Assembly (NCBI RefSeq): GCF_023701525.1
Contig: NZ_JAMQAW010000007.1
Coordinates: 261,474-325,473 of the forward strand
Direction of reading: 5' to 3'
DNA length: 64,000 bases
DNA from: Streptomyces albipurpureus
GTDB lineage: Bacteria; Actinomycetota; Actinomycetes; Streptomycetales; Streptomycetaceae
In this document: positions 27,562-36,424 of the stretch, piece after piece
Layout: the number at the start of each line of letters is the position of its first letter
Position numbering within the stretch: position 1 is the stretch's first letter
Translations under genes and position numbers: made by a program
Notes under the pieces: generated by a model
What the model was told of the DNA's origin: nothing
The model's input: only the letters and a program-made list of their open reading frames with translations
The model's database searches: none

Positions 27562-27753
27562 TCACGAGATACCGATGGAGCCTGCGTGATATTCACGCTG
27601 GATCCGGCCAATGGCTTCGACCGTCTGGTCGTCCGCGAGGAGAAGGGCGACGACTTGCTGGTCGTCCACCGGTAGCTCCAGCGTCTCGCGGAGTAGTCGA
27701 AGCCGCTGCCCGGCCGGGTGGCTGAGCCGGAGAGCGCCGCGTCGCCGCACCAC
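27562..27753 (-). CDS. Possible small protein or gene remnant
   Basis: A GTG-started frame of 63 residues whose middle (RLLRETLELPVDDQQVVALL) and ADDQTVEAIGRIQREY look like real amphipathic helices. I know no family for it. Position upstream of the precursor peptide makes a regulatory or immunity role thinkable, but a truncated gene is as likely. Confidence 0.3.
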   Translation of the reverse strand: MVRRRGALRLSHPAGQRLRLLRETLELPVDDQQVVALLLADDQTVEAIGRIQREYHAGSIGIS

Positions 27754-27859
27754 ATGACGGTTCAGACGGCGGGTGAAGTCGGGCCCGGCGACTGGGCTGA
27801 GCTCAGCCGTGGGCCATCCGGGATTCTCCAGCCCGTACCTCTGTCCCGTGGACCAACCG

Positions 27860-28230
27860 AATCAAGACTCGAACGGGAACCGCGTCCTCACCGGCACGGC
27901 GAGTGCTTCAACGACAGCGGGCTCGCGACCGACTGGTCCGTGGGCAACAAGGACTTCCACGCGCGCGGCACCCTCAACGAGAGTCATGGCAGGGGCAGTC
28001 AGATCTCGTTCAGGTTCTGGAGGAAGGGGCGTCTGCGTCAAACCCACCGGGTGGACGAACAACGACGGACAGAGGGCTCGGCCCTGGCACCAGAGGGATC
28101 ATGGTTCGCGCAACCTCTCGCCATGGTCCCTCCAGCCGTGTCCGGTGATCGCGGACTGGAGCCTTGGACGGGGCAGCTCAGCACCTCGACTACACGATCA
28201 GAGCCAGCGCACCCGCGCTTCGGCGGCGGC
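27860..28230 (+). pseudogene. Remnant of a small secreted protein gene
   Basis: One frame gives ECFNDSGLATDWSVGNKDFH and RGSQISFRFWRKG. The next frame continues as VCVKPTGWTNNDGQR and RNLSPWSLQPCP. Alternating Trp/Asn/Cys-containing strands recall small exported Streptomyces proteins. At least one frameshift and no good start are present. Confidence 0.3.
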
Positions 28231-28419
28231 CGTGGGCGGTTTGAACGGGGCGACGGCCTTCTGGGTGGCGTTGAGAAGCGGTGCCGGAGACGTTCGTGGC
28301 GCTGCGCGCCAACGTGCAGGCCCGGCCGCGGAGTGGCTCGGGCGCCGCGGAGCCCTGATCGCCGAGGGCGACCATAGCCGTACGCCTGTTGTCAACGGCC
28401 GACCGCCGACCGCCAGCGG

Positions 28420-29049
28420 TTACTCATCACTGGTCCCAGCGCCACCCGCGCCCCGTGCGGCGAGTGCTCGATGTGTCTCCACCTCCGTGAGCACCCGGTC
28501 CAATCGCCGAGAACGGCGCAGCAGAAGGGGGGCCCGAGCCCCGCCGAGGGCGAGGAGTGTGACGGGGACCGGCCGGCCCACCAGAACCGCCACGGCGATC
28601 GTCCAGGGCGGGACACCCACCAGCGCGCACATCACCACGGCGGCCCGGGGCGTCCAGGGCAGCAATGCGAGGACCGCCACGGCCCAGACCCCGTACTGTG
28701 TGATGAGCCCGCTGACCTCGCGCAACTCCTCTCGCTGGGGGGCCAATCCGCCGATGGTGCTCAGCAGCCATGGCCCTGCCGTCTGGAAGACCAAGGCGGT
28801 GAGGAAGGCGCCCGTGGCCGATGCGAGCACGAAGGTGAGCGCGATCATGCGCCAACGTCGCGGGTGGAGCGCCGACAGCCCCATGAGGAGCAGCTGGTTC
28901 GGCAGCACCGGCAGGGCGTAGTCACTCATGGGAAAGACGGAGAGCGTCGGGAGGAACCACGGCCTGTGCGCGGCGCCGTCGAGACGTATCAGAAGACGAC
29001 CCGCGCGGCTGGTGGGGTGTGCCGCGACGACCTTCGGGGCATCAGCCAT
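28420..29049 (-). CDS. DedA/VTT-like membrane protein
   Basis: 209 residues with about four or five membrane helices. The segment SVFPMSDYALPVLPNQLLLMG, then ALTFVLASATGAFLTALVF, a re-entrant-looking FQTAGPWLLSTIGGL and ALLPWTPRAAVVMCALVGVP match the small YqaA/DedA (SNARE-associated VTT) group thought to be lipid or ion transporters. It begins 8 bases inside the end of the frameshifted SDR gene, so they form one transcription unit under the AraC gene. Confidence 0.75.
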   Translation of the reverse strand: MADAPKVVAAHPTSRAGRLLIRLDGAAHRPWFLPTLSVFPMSDYALPVLPNQLLLMGLSALHPRRWRMIALTFVLASATGAFLTALVFQTAGPWLLSTIGGLAPQREELREVSGLITQYGVWAVAVLALLPWTPRAAVVMCALVGVPPWTIAVAVLVGRPVPVTLLALGGARAPLLLRRSRRLDRVLTEVETHRALAARGAGGAGTSDE

Positions 29050-29789
29050 GGCGCAACGCCCGGTATCCGAGCGAAGGGGCGACCCGCATGAGGGCGGGGA
29101 GAAGGCGTGCCTTGCCGATGTAGATCTCCGTCCTGTCCCGGCGGAGGCCGTCGATCACCGCGTGTGCCGCCTGTACCGGGGTGATCTTTCCCCGGCCGCG
29201 GCCGGCCGTCATGTCGGTCGACCAGGGGGAGGATCGCGTCGATGACGCGGATGTGCGGGGCCGCGTCATCGCACTGGTAGCGCAGCGCACGGGTGAAGGT
29301 CCGCACCCCCGCCTTGGCGGCGCAGTACACCGGAGCCGAGGGTTTGGGGATGACGGCCAGCCCACTGCTGATATTGACGATCGCGGCTGAGGGGTGCTGC
29401 TTCAGATGGGGCAGGAGCCCGGTGGAAAGGGTGATGACCGCGTCGAGATTCACGGCGAGCTCACGGCGAAGGAGCGGTCGGATCCGGTGCGGGTCGGAAG
29501 TCAGGAAGTCGCTCAGGTTCTGTACGCCCGCGTTGTTGACGACGACGGACAGCCCGGGATGGCGTTGGGGCAGTTCGTCGGTGTAGGCGTCCACGGCTTC
29601 GGGGTCCGAGAGGTCGACGGTATCCGTCGACACCAGTGTGCCGTGCTCGGCCGCGAGTTCCGCGAGGCCCTTGGGGTTGCTGCCCACGGCCACGACATGG
29701 GCGCCGAATGAGACCAGTTGGCGGGTGAGCTCTCGTCCGATGCCGCGCGCGCCGCCCGTGACGAGCGCGGTTGTGCCGTTGAGTTCCAT
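29042..29789 (-). pseudogene. SDR oxidoreductase with C-terminal frameshift
   Basis: The first 180 residues are a normal SDR: TGGARGIG (about 11-18), NNAG (about 86), NISSGLAV with Ser (about 138) and YCAAKAG with Tyr/Lys (about 154). At IDAILPLVD the expected TDMTAGRGRGKI is found only in the next frame, which continues as HAVIDGLRRDRTEIYIGKA to a stop at 29042. The original frame wanders on in Arg/Pro-rich sequence to 28989. The substrate-binding C-terminus is therefore lost unless a base was miscalled near 29215. Relatives are DltE-like reductases. It lies 12 bases after the AraC gene. Confidence 0.75.
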
Positions 29790-29801
29790 CGAGTCCTTCT
29801 C

Positions 29802-30740
29802 TTACGGGTGCGTGGTGCGGGTAGGCGCCTGCACCGGCGGTGACAGCCGGAACGCCGCTCGATATGCCGCCGGTGTCATGGCGGTGTGACGTTTGAAGTG
29901 GCGGGTGAAGTGAGGCTGGTCGGCGTAGCCGCAGGCGAACCCGACCACACCCACGGGGTGCCGGCTCTGCATGAGGAGTTCGGCGGCGGCCTCGGTGCGT
30001 ACGGTGGCGATGAGTCCGCTGAAGCCGCCGACTCCGGTGAGCCGCCGCTGGATGCTGCGCACGGGAAGGCGCAGTTCGGTGGCGAGATCGGCAAGCGCCC
30101 ATCGCCGGGCGAGATCGGCGCGGAGCATTCTGCGGGTCCGCGCTACCGTGTCCTTGCCGGTGTCCGCCGTGCGGACGCGGACGTCACGGGCCGCATCGGA
30201 CCAGGTGAACCGCCACCAGCCGCTGTCATCGGTGGGTGGTGGTGCGGTGAAGGCGCCGTGTGCCATCACGGTCACGGGCCGGTCGCGGCCCACGGTGACC
30301 ATCACGTCTCCCGCACCCGTCAGGGACAGCAGTGCGGTGAGCACGCCCAGTACCAGCGCGTCCTCAGCGGGCTCGGGCGGTGCGGAACGCGGCCCCACGT
30401 GCTCGGCGACCAACCGCCCGGGACCCTGCTCCACGATCTCCACACGATGGCGGGAGTGGGTGAACCGCTCCAGTCTCTGCCACCGGTGGAACAGATCGTG
30501 GGGGTCGACCGCGCTCAGGAGTGCGGAGACGGCGGGATCGGAGGTGTGCGCCGAGAGCAGCGATCCGACCCGGAGCAACGGCAGCAGACCGTACTCCCGG
30601 GCCACACCGGTCAGGAAGCGACGCTTCGCATCGAACGGCAGCAGCGCGCCGTCCCCCGTGGGGGCGACGGTGTGTATGCCCTCGGCGGCCAGTGCCCCCT
30701 GAACCAGCCCGACCAGCCGGGCGCTCGCGTACTCGTCCAT
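29802..30740 (-). CDS. AraC-family transcriptional regulator
   Basis: 312 residues. The N-terminal ~190 residues are an Arabinose_bd-like sensor (AREYGLLPLLRVGSLLSAHT and FTHSRHRVEIVEQGPGRLV). The C-terminal HTH pair is LADLATELRLPVRSIQRRL and VGVVGFACGYADQPHFTRHF, then MTPAAYR. The ATG at 30740 has a GAGGAAGG site. It is the first gene of the set AraC - SDR - DedA-like on this strand, so it probably regulates its own operon. Confidence 0.9.
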   Translation of the reverse strand: MDEYASARLVGLVQGALAAEGIHTVAPTGDGALLPFDAKRRFLTGVAREYGLLPLLRVGSLLSAHTSDPAVSALLSAVDPHDLFHRWQRLERFTHSRHRVEIVEQGPGRLVAEHVGPRSAPPEPAEDALVLGVLTALLSLTGAGDVMVTVGRDRPVTVMAHGAFTAPPPTDDSGWWRFTWSDAARDVRVRTADTGKDTVARTRRMLRADLARRWALADLATELRLPVRSIQRRLTGVGGFSGLIATVRTEAAAELLMQSRHPVGVVGFACGYADQPHFTRHFKRHTAMTPAAYRAAFRLSPPVQAPTRTTHP

Positions 30741-31248
30741 GGACACCCCTTCCTCGACCACCTGGTGAACACGCTACGTCCGCGGGGCTGCGATGTCTTG
30801 AACGATCGCGCCACCGCGCACCGGTCGAGCGGGATGTTGCGGAAGGGTGCTGTGATCGCCCTCTGGCCGGCGTTCGAGGGCAGAGGTGACGTTGTGTACG
30901 CAAGGGGCGAGACGGGGCAGTGGTCCGCTCGGTGGGAGGCTTCACCATGGTGGGGTCACGGTGAGTGCGCCGGCGGCGGTGTGTGCGCCGACGCAGGCAC
31001 CCTGCCCTGTCCATCGCTACCGGCGACAAACAGGCGATGAGGTCCAGCGCTACCGGCGATAGGCGGGCGACGAACTCGACGTCGGCCGCGCCTAGCCGCT
31101 TGCTACCCGGGGGAGTCCCCGAGATCCCGCACAGGTGTGTTCGTCGAAGCCGTTGCATGACGGTGCCCCAGTCGACCACGGCGGAGTGGCCCACCATGGA
31201 AAGGACAACCCCCGCTCGGGGTCATGCCTCCACCCCGGGAGCATCCGC
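30741..31248. other. Intergenic region with a 33-bp imperfect repeat
   Basis: Contains two copies (about 31014-31040 and 31047-31073) of CGCTACCGGCGA followed by a diverged tail. The frames here are Arg/Pro-rich and no gene is supported. Confidence 0.45.
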
Positions 31249-34200
31249 CTAACGGCGGGGCTTTGCGCAGGTAGAGCGGTAGGAAGCCGTTCTGACATTG
31301 GCTTTCCAGTCGGTTTCGGACAGGCCGGTGGCGACCCGAGCGCATACGCGGGCGATCAGGCTGGCCGGGTCAAGCCGGTAGTTCTGTGGTGGCATCCTCC
31401 CGTAGGTGGCGTGTAGGGCGCGCGAGTCGGAGCTGAAGGAAAGCGCCGAGACGGTGCTGCCCCCGGTGGGCAGGGACATACCGAGCCTTCGGAGGGACGG
31501 CACGTCCCACAGCCGCACCGAACCCTCGGAACCGGCGGCCAGGGTGCGGTTGTCCGGTGAGAAGGCCAGTACCTCAGCGGCGTCGGACGGTTCGGCGGGG
31601 TCCGCCGGGAATTCGGACAACCGCCGTTGCTTGACCGGGTCCCACAGGGCGACCCGGCCGAATCTGTCAACCGTCGCGAGGAACTTGCCGTCGGGACTGT
31701 AGGAGAGGGCATCCACGCGTTCGTAGACCAAGGGCGTGGAGGTCATCCGACCCGATTTCACCTCCAGCAGATTTCCGCTCGCTGACAACACCACACCGTC
31801 CCCGGGCCGGGAGGCCAAAGCGCCCCACAACCCCGGGACCGTGCGGATCAGAGTGCGGGTACGAAGATCCCAGTGGTCCGCCGGCAGGGAATCCGACCGG
31901 GAAACGAACAGGGACTTGCCGTCCGGTGCGAAGGCGATGTCTACCAGGTGGTGTTGGAAACCGTAGGCTTGCACAGTCCTGCGGATGACGGCCGTGGTCC
32001 GACCGGTGCGGACATCGACGACCACCAGGGTCTCCAGGAGAGTGCCCTGCCCTGCCTGGGTCTGCGAGCCGAAGGCAGCGGCACGCCCGTCCTGGCTGAA
32101 CGCCATGACCACCGGGCATTCTTGGGTCGGTGATGCGGAGGGTGGGGTGCAGGCGTGCGAGAACTCGGTCACCGGGCCGCCTTCGCCGCTGAGCTTGAAT
32201 CGCAGCCTGCCCGCGCTCGTGGCGACCCGCACCGAGGCCAGGGTGCGGTTGCCCGGGCCGGGGGCGGCCACGATTCTCGTGTCGGACCAGTCGGATGTCA
32301 CCGCTCCTTCGATACTGAGGGAGCGAACCGTCCTCCCCATCAGATAGCGAATCTGCCGCTGCTCGATGTCGACGACCAACTGCTCCGGACGGTCGTCGAG
32401 CACGGCGTACTGGAAGGCGGGGGGTCCCTCGTCCTTGGATATGCGCAGCAGCTGGATCGAGCCCTTGCCCTGTGTCCCCAGATAGTCGCCATCAGAGCTG
32501 TGGGCGATCCTGCGATCAGCGGTGTTGATGGTGTTGGTCAGTTGCCTTCCCGAGGCGATGTCCCACACCCGCACACCCGCAAGGCCCTCCTGAGCAAGGC
32601 GTTGGCTGCCCTTGGTGAAGCGGAGTGAGAGGTGGCAGGTCCGCACGGGGTCCTTGACGTCCCTGGGCCCACTGGCCTGGGGCGCCCAGGGCGCGTCCAC
32701 CGGGCGACGGGTGGCCACCTCCCACAATCGGACCTGCCGACCCGCCTCACAGACGGCTACCAGACGGTCGTCGGCACTGACCGCGGTCATTCCCCCCGTC
32801 GGCAGAGTGGCCCCAGGTGATACCAGCTGCCAGAGCACCCTCCCGGTCTCCACCTCCCTCAGCTGCACGGTTTCCTTGAAGGGGGGTGTTTTGGAGACGG
32901 AGCTGACGACAATGGTCCGGCCGCTGGAGCCGAACTCCGCCATCCTTCCGGGTGCCTTCCAGTCCCCCACCCGGCCCGTCCGGATGTCCCACAGCACTGT
33001 GTCCTCGATTCCCACGGCGAGCAGATGCCCATCGGGGCTCATCCCCTGGACGCGTTGGGCATGGGCGCCCAGGCCCGGGAACGTACCGGTGCGGCGGTGG
33101 GTGGCGACATCCCAACGGACAACCTCCCGGGTGCCGAGCCTGAGCAGGGATCGGCCGTCGGCCGTGAGGAGGAACCGAACGTGAGGGTCCGCCGCTCCCG
33201 GGTCAGGCGCGATGAAGACGTCGTCCTCCTTCTGCGTGGCGGCGGACATCAGGGCCGCGCGGGTTTCGGGCAGGTCCGCGATCCGATGGGCTGCGAGACC
33301 GAGCCGCATCGCCGTCTTGGGATCGCTTCGGCGAATGTTCTCGGTGAGTGCGGCGATCCGGCGGGCCTCGTCCCGGACTTCTTCCCGGTTTCGGGACCGG
33401 TCCTGCTGCCAGGCGATTCCGCCGACGAGCAGGGCAAGGACCGCGATCAGCGACAGTACGGTCCGCAGCCGACGCAGACGACGCGAGGCGCGGACGGCCG
33501 CCTGCTGCTCCTGCCCACGGGCGGCGGTCCCGGCGGTGAGGAAGGCGCCTTCGAGCGGAGTGAGCTGATCCGCGTCGAGGTGTTCCTCCGCCTGGGAGAG
33601 GCGGGTGCCCCGGTAGAGGGCGCCTGGGTCGCGCTCCAGGGTGTGCCAGGTGTGTGCGGCCTCGGTGAGAGCGCGATGGATGCGCAGGCGTTCGCGGGCC
33701 TCGTCGATCCAGCCCCGCAGTCGCGGCCAGGCGGTGAGGAGGGCCTCATGGGTGAGTTCGAGGCTCTGGTCGTCGAGCGTGACGAGACGGGCCTGGGCGA
33801 GGGCCTCGATCAGGCCGTTGCTGTCACCGCTGGTGCGGAACGCGTCGAATTCGCCGCGGGTGAGGGGGCGACGGGTGTCGGGGCTGTCGTCGTGGCCGGG
33901 GGCGACCAGACGCAGCAGGAGCTGCCGGAGGGTGTTCTGCTGGGATGCGGTGAGGTGGGTGTAGAGGTTTTCGGCGGTGGTGGCGACCGCTCCGTCAAGG
34001 CCCCCGGCCTCCTCGTAGCCGGTGGTGGTGAGGATGCGCCCGCTGCGGCGGTGCCAGGTTTCCAGCAGGGCGTGGGAGAGCAGGGGCAGCGCACCGGGGC
34101 GGCCGTTGACGGTGTCGGCGAGACGGGCGGTCAACTCGCGTTCCACGATGAGTCCGGCCGCGGCGGCGGGTTTGACGATGGCGTCGCGAAGTTCGGGCGG

Positions 34201-35034
34201 CGTCATCGGTGGCACGGGAAGGTGCGCGTCACGCAGCGCGTCGGCGAGGTCGGGGTGTTCGACACAGTGACGGTAGAAGTCGGCACGGGCCGCACACACC
34301 ACCCGTAGCCGACTGGCGGGGTCACGGGCCTCCAGCAGCATCCGGACGAAAGCATCACGCTCGTCGGGGTCCTGGCAGAGAGTGAAGACCTCCTCGAACT
34401 GGTCCACGATCACCAGCACGTCCCCGTCGGGTTCACCACCCTGGCTGGTACGGGTATCGGTGAGGAGATGACGGTGGGTGCGCGCGGGAGAGGGCCCGGG
34501 AGTGAGGATGCGAATCCCCGCAAGTGCCGGAGTCGATGCCGTTGTCCTCGGTTCGCGGAGTGCCGGTATCACCGCCGCCCGCAGTAGTGAAGTCTTCCCG
34601 CTGCCGGATGGCCCGAACACCATCGCGAAACGTTGCCGAGCGATGAGGTCAAGGACATCCGCGGTGATCTGGTCTCGACCGAAGAACAGGTCGCTGTCGC
34701 TGGATTCGTACCGGGCCAGTCCCCGGTAGGGCGACGGCTCCGTCCGGTCGGCCGCGGCGGTGTCCCGCACGGCTGCCCCTGCCGCCCGCCAGCGGGCCTC
34801 CCACTCCCCCACATCACCACCGCACGCCCGCACATAGGCCAGCGCCACCTTCAAGCTGGGCAACTCCCGGCCGGACGCCGCCAGCGACAGCGTGGTCACC
34901 GAGAAACCCGCCTCGCGCGACAACTCCCGATAGGTCGGCTGACCTGCCTCCGTCCGCAACTTCCGCAACGCATGGGCGAACTCCTGCACCGGCCCCGCCT
35001 GTGGATCCACCGGAACCTCACGACGCCCCGCCAC
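31249..35034 (-). CDS. HTH - nSTAND NTPase - WD40 sensor protein
   Basis: 1261 residues from a GTG at 35034, chosen for its GGGGGAG site and because family similarity starts there; longer frames reach 35352. Residues about 12-75 form an HTH (YRELSREAGFSVTTLSLAAS then CGGDVGEWEARWR). The NTPase has Walker A GPSGSGKTS (about 138-146) and Walker B VLVIVDQFEEVF (about 205). A membrane helix (TVLSLIAVLALLVGGIAW) lies at about 522-540, and WD40 repeats (FSPDNRTLAAGSEGSVRLWD) fill about 600-1240. Such proteins are abundant in Streptomyces and thought to be signalling switches; some STAND proteins act in antiphage defence. All NTPase motifs are intact. Its 5' end faces the DUF6630 gene. Confidence 0.92.
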   Translation of the reverse strand: MAGRREVPVDPQAGPVQEFAHALRKLRTEAGQPTYRELSREAGFSVTTLSLAASGRELPSLKVALAYVRACGGDVGEWEARWRAAGAAVRDTAAADRTEPSPYRGLARYESSDSDLFFGRDQITADVLDLIARQRFAMVFGPSGSGKTSLLRAAVIPALREPRTTASTPALAGIRILTPGPSPARTHRHLLTDTRTSQGGEPDGDVLVIVDQFEEVFTLCQDPDERDAFVRMLLEARDPASRLRVVCAARADFYRHCVEHPDLADALRDAHLPVPPMTPPELRDAIVKPAAAAGLIVERELTARLADTVNGRPGALPLLSHALLETWHRRSGRILTTTGYEEAGGLDGAVATTAENLYTHLTASQQNTLRQLLLRLVAPGHDDSPDTRRPLTRGEFDAFRTSGDSNGLIEALAQARLVTLDDQSLELTHEALLTAWPRLRGWIDEARERLRIHRALTEAAHTWHTLERDPGALYRGTRLSQAEEHLDADQLTPLEGAFLTAGTAARGQEQQAAVRASRRLRRLRTVLSLIAVLALLVGGIAWQQDRSRNREEVRDEARRIAALTENIRRSDPKTAMRLGLAAHRIADLPETRAALMSAATQKEDDVFIAPDPGAADPHVRFLLTADGRSLLRLGTREVVRWDVATHRRTGTFPGLGAHAQRVQGMSPDGHLLAVGIEDTVLWDIRTGRVGDWKAPGRMAEFGSSGRTIVVSSVSKTPPFKETVQLREVETGRVLWQLVSPGATLPTGGMTAVSADDRLVAVCEAGRQVRLWEVATRRPVDAPWAPQASGPRDVKDPVRTCHLSLRFTKGSQRLAQEGLAGVRVWDIASGRQLTNTINTADRRIAHSSDGDYLGTQGKGSIQLLRISKDEGPPAFQYAVLDDRPEQLVVDIEQRQIRYLMGRTVRSLSIEGAVTSDWSDTRIVAAPGPGNRTLASVRVATSAGRLRFKLSGEGGPVTEFSHACTPPSASPTQECPVVMAFSQDGRAAAFGSQTQAGQGTLLETLVVVDVRTGRTTAVIRRTVQAYGFQHHLVDIAFAPDGKSLFVSRSDSLPADHWDLRTRTLIRTVPGLWGALASRPGDGVVLSASGNLLEVKSGRMTSTPLVYERVDALSYSPDGKFLATVDRFGRVALWDPVKQRRLSEFPADPAEPSDAAEVLAFSPDNRTLAAGSEGSVRLWDVPSLRRLGMSLPTGGSTVSALSFSSDSRALHATYGRMPPQNYRLDPASLIARVCARVATGLSETDWKANVRTASYRSTCAKPRR

Positions 35035-35355
35035 CAGCCACTCCCCCGCGTAACTCATCTCATGTGCATGGCCGATCGCCACAGTACGGGACATCAACCC
35101 CCGCGGGAAAAGGGGCTCATAGGCCATTGTCCCCATCCCAGAACAGACACGACCGGACAGTCCAGCACCCGATTCCCTCCCTATCGGCGGGCGAACAGAG
35201 CGGTCCATCGCCTTGGCGGCCTGGTTCGAGGCGGCCGCCGGAACCTGAGTACCAGCATCAATGTCAGACCTCCGTGTCATGGTGTCCATCGATGCCGAAC
35301 AGCGCGTCTGCCTCAGACCGTCCGCGGCCGCACGGCTGCTGAAGGAGTGCACACC

Positions 35356-35874
35356 ATGCCCGGAACCGAAACCAGCCGCACTTCGTTGGCAACCGTCGCG
35401 GCGCTGCTGGCGCCCGCCGCTCCAGCCGTCGCCGAGCAGGCGCTACATGCGCACGACGACCCCACCGGATATGTCCGCGCGTACGCGGCTCGGCTGGCGG
35501 ACCGGGGCATTGACGGGCCCGTCCCGGCCCTGGCCTGGATAGCGCTGGTCGACGCGCTCGACGAGCACCGACTGCTCGCGGAGTTCGACTGGAAGGAGGA
35601 TCCACAGGAGATCCGGGCCCGACTGGGAGGGCTTGTGTCCCGTCCCTCCGTGGACCCCTGGGTGCTGGTCGAGGCCGATGAGATGCTCCTGCCGACGGCG
35701 GATTTCCTCCAGGCCTGCGGCCGGCACTACCGCGAGATCGGTGCCGCTCTCGCCGTCCTCGACATCGACTCGGACTGCTACCCGGTGGTGTGTCTACGCG
35801 GTTCACGGGCCGAGGAGTTGGTGGCGCTCGCGACCCGTGCGGGCTTCACCGCAGAGGTTCTCGGCGCTCAGTGA
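35356..35874 (+). CDS. DUF6630-like protein
   Basis: 172 residues from an ATG at 35356 with an AAGGAG site. A helical first half (LAWIALVDALDEHRLLAEFD) is followed by a beta-alpha half with VLDIDSDCYPVVCLR and a C-terminal helix (AEELVALATRAGFTAEVL). I match this to DUF6630, of unknown function; the pattern resembles small immunity-type or SUKH-like proteins. Divergent from the nSTAND-WD40 gene with about 320 bases between starts. No signal or membrane helix. Confidence 0.8.
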   Translation: MPGTETSRTSLATVAALLAPAAPAVAEQALHAHDDPTGYVRAYAARLADRGIDGPVPALAWIALVDALDEHRLLAEFDWKEDPQEIRARLGGLVSRPSVDPWVLVEADEMLLPTADFLQACGRHYREIGAALAVLDIDSDCYPVVCLRGSRAEELVALATRAGFTAEVLGAQ

Positions 35875-36424
35875 ACTGAGTGGGAGATGCACCGCAGTCG
35901 GCTCAGCCGCGAGGCCGGAGAGGCGATCTCGCTGGACCTGTGGGTTTCCGAGGTCCGGGGCAGCTGGATTGGACCCAGGGTCGGGGGGCCAGAGCCGGCG
36001 GTTTCGACTTGGTCTGAGGCCGTGTGGTCGACTCACCGTGCGGACCGTTGGCCTTCTTCTGGCGCGACGCTGGGCTGTGTCCACCCCGGTCCCCCGGTGT
36101 AGAACTGCCCGAGGTGCCAGCCCACTGGTTGCTTGGGACGCCTTCCGGGCACGGGTCGGCGTACCGGACCAAGAGCGCACACCGCGATGGGCAACGAGTT
36201 CCGTCTGAACCGACGAGTTGTGTTGAACCGACCGACGCGGCTCAGGTGCGGGCGCCCCGGATCCTTGAGCCAGCCGGGATCCGAAGCCTGTTGCCGCGGA
36301 GGCGACAACCGCGGATCCTGACCCCGCTCGGTCTACGGACGGCCCGGCCCCTCGCCCACACAGCCGGATTTCAGCAGTTGGTGTACGAACCCTCAATGAC
36401 GTCCTGATCGCCTACATTCAAACC
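35875..36424. other. Gene-poor stretch upstream of the oxidase gene
   Basis: 550 bases with no convincing frame. It must hold the promoter of the oxidase gene; no clear elements recognised. Confidence 0.5.

Larger units (their letters stand above)
27228..28419. other. Upstream region of the peptide operon, mostly without intact genes
   Basis: The region just right of 27228 should hold the operon promoter; no clear boxes were found. A leftward 63-residue frame (27562-27753) and a broken rightward secreted-protein relic (about 27860-28230) are listed separately. Nothing intact is supported from 28230 to 28419. Confidence 0.4.

Noticed and set aside
33025..34308. 427-residue plus-strand frame
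   Set aside because: Antisense shadow of the nSTAND-WD40 gene.
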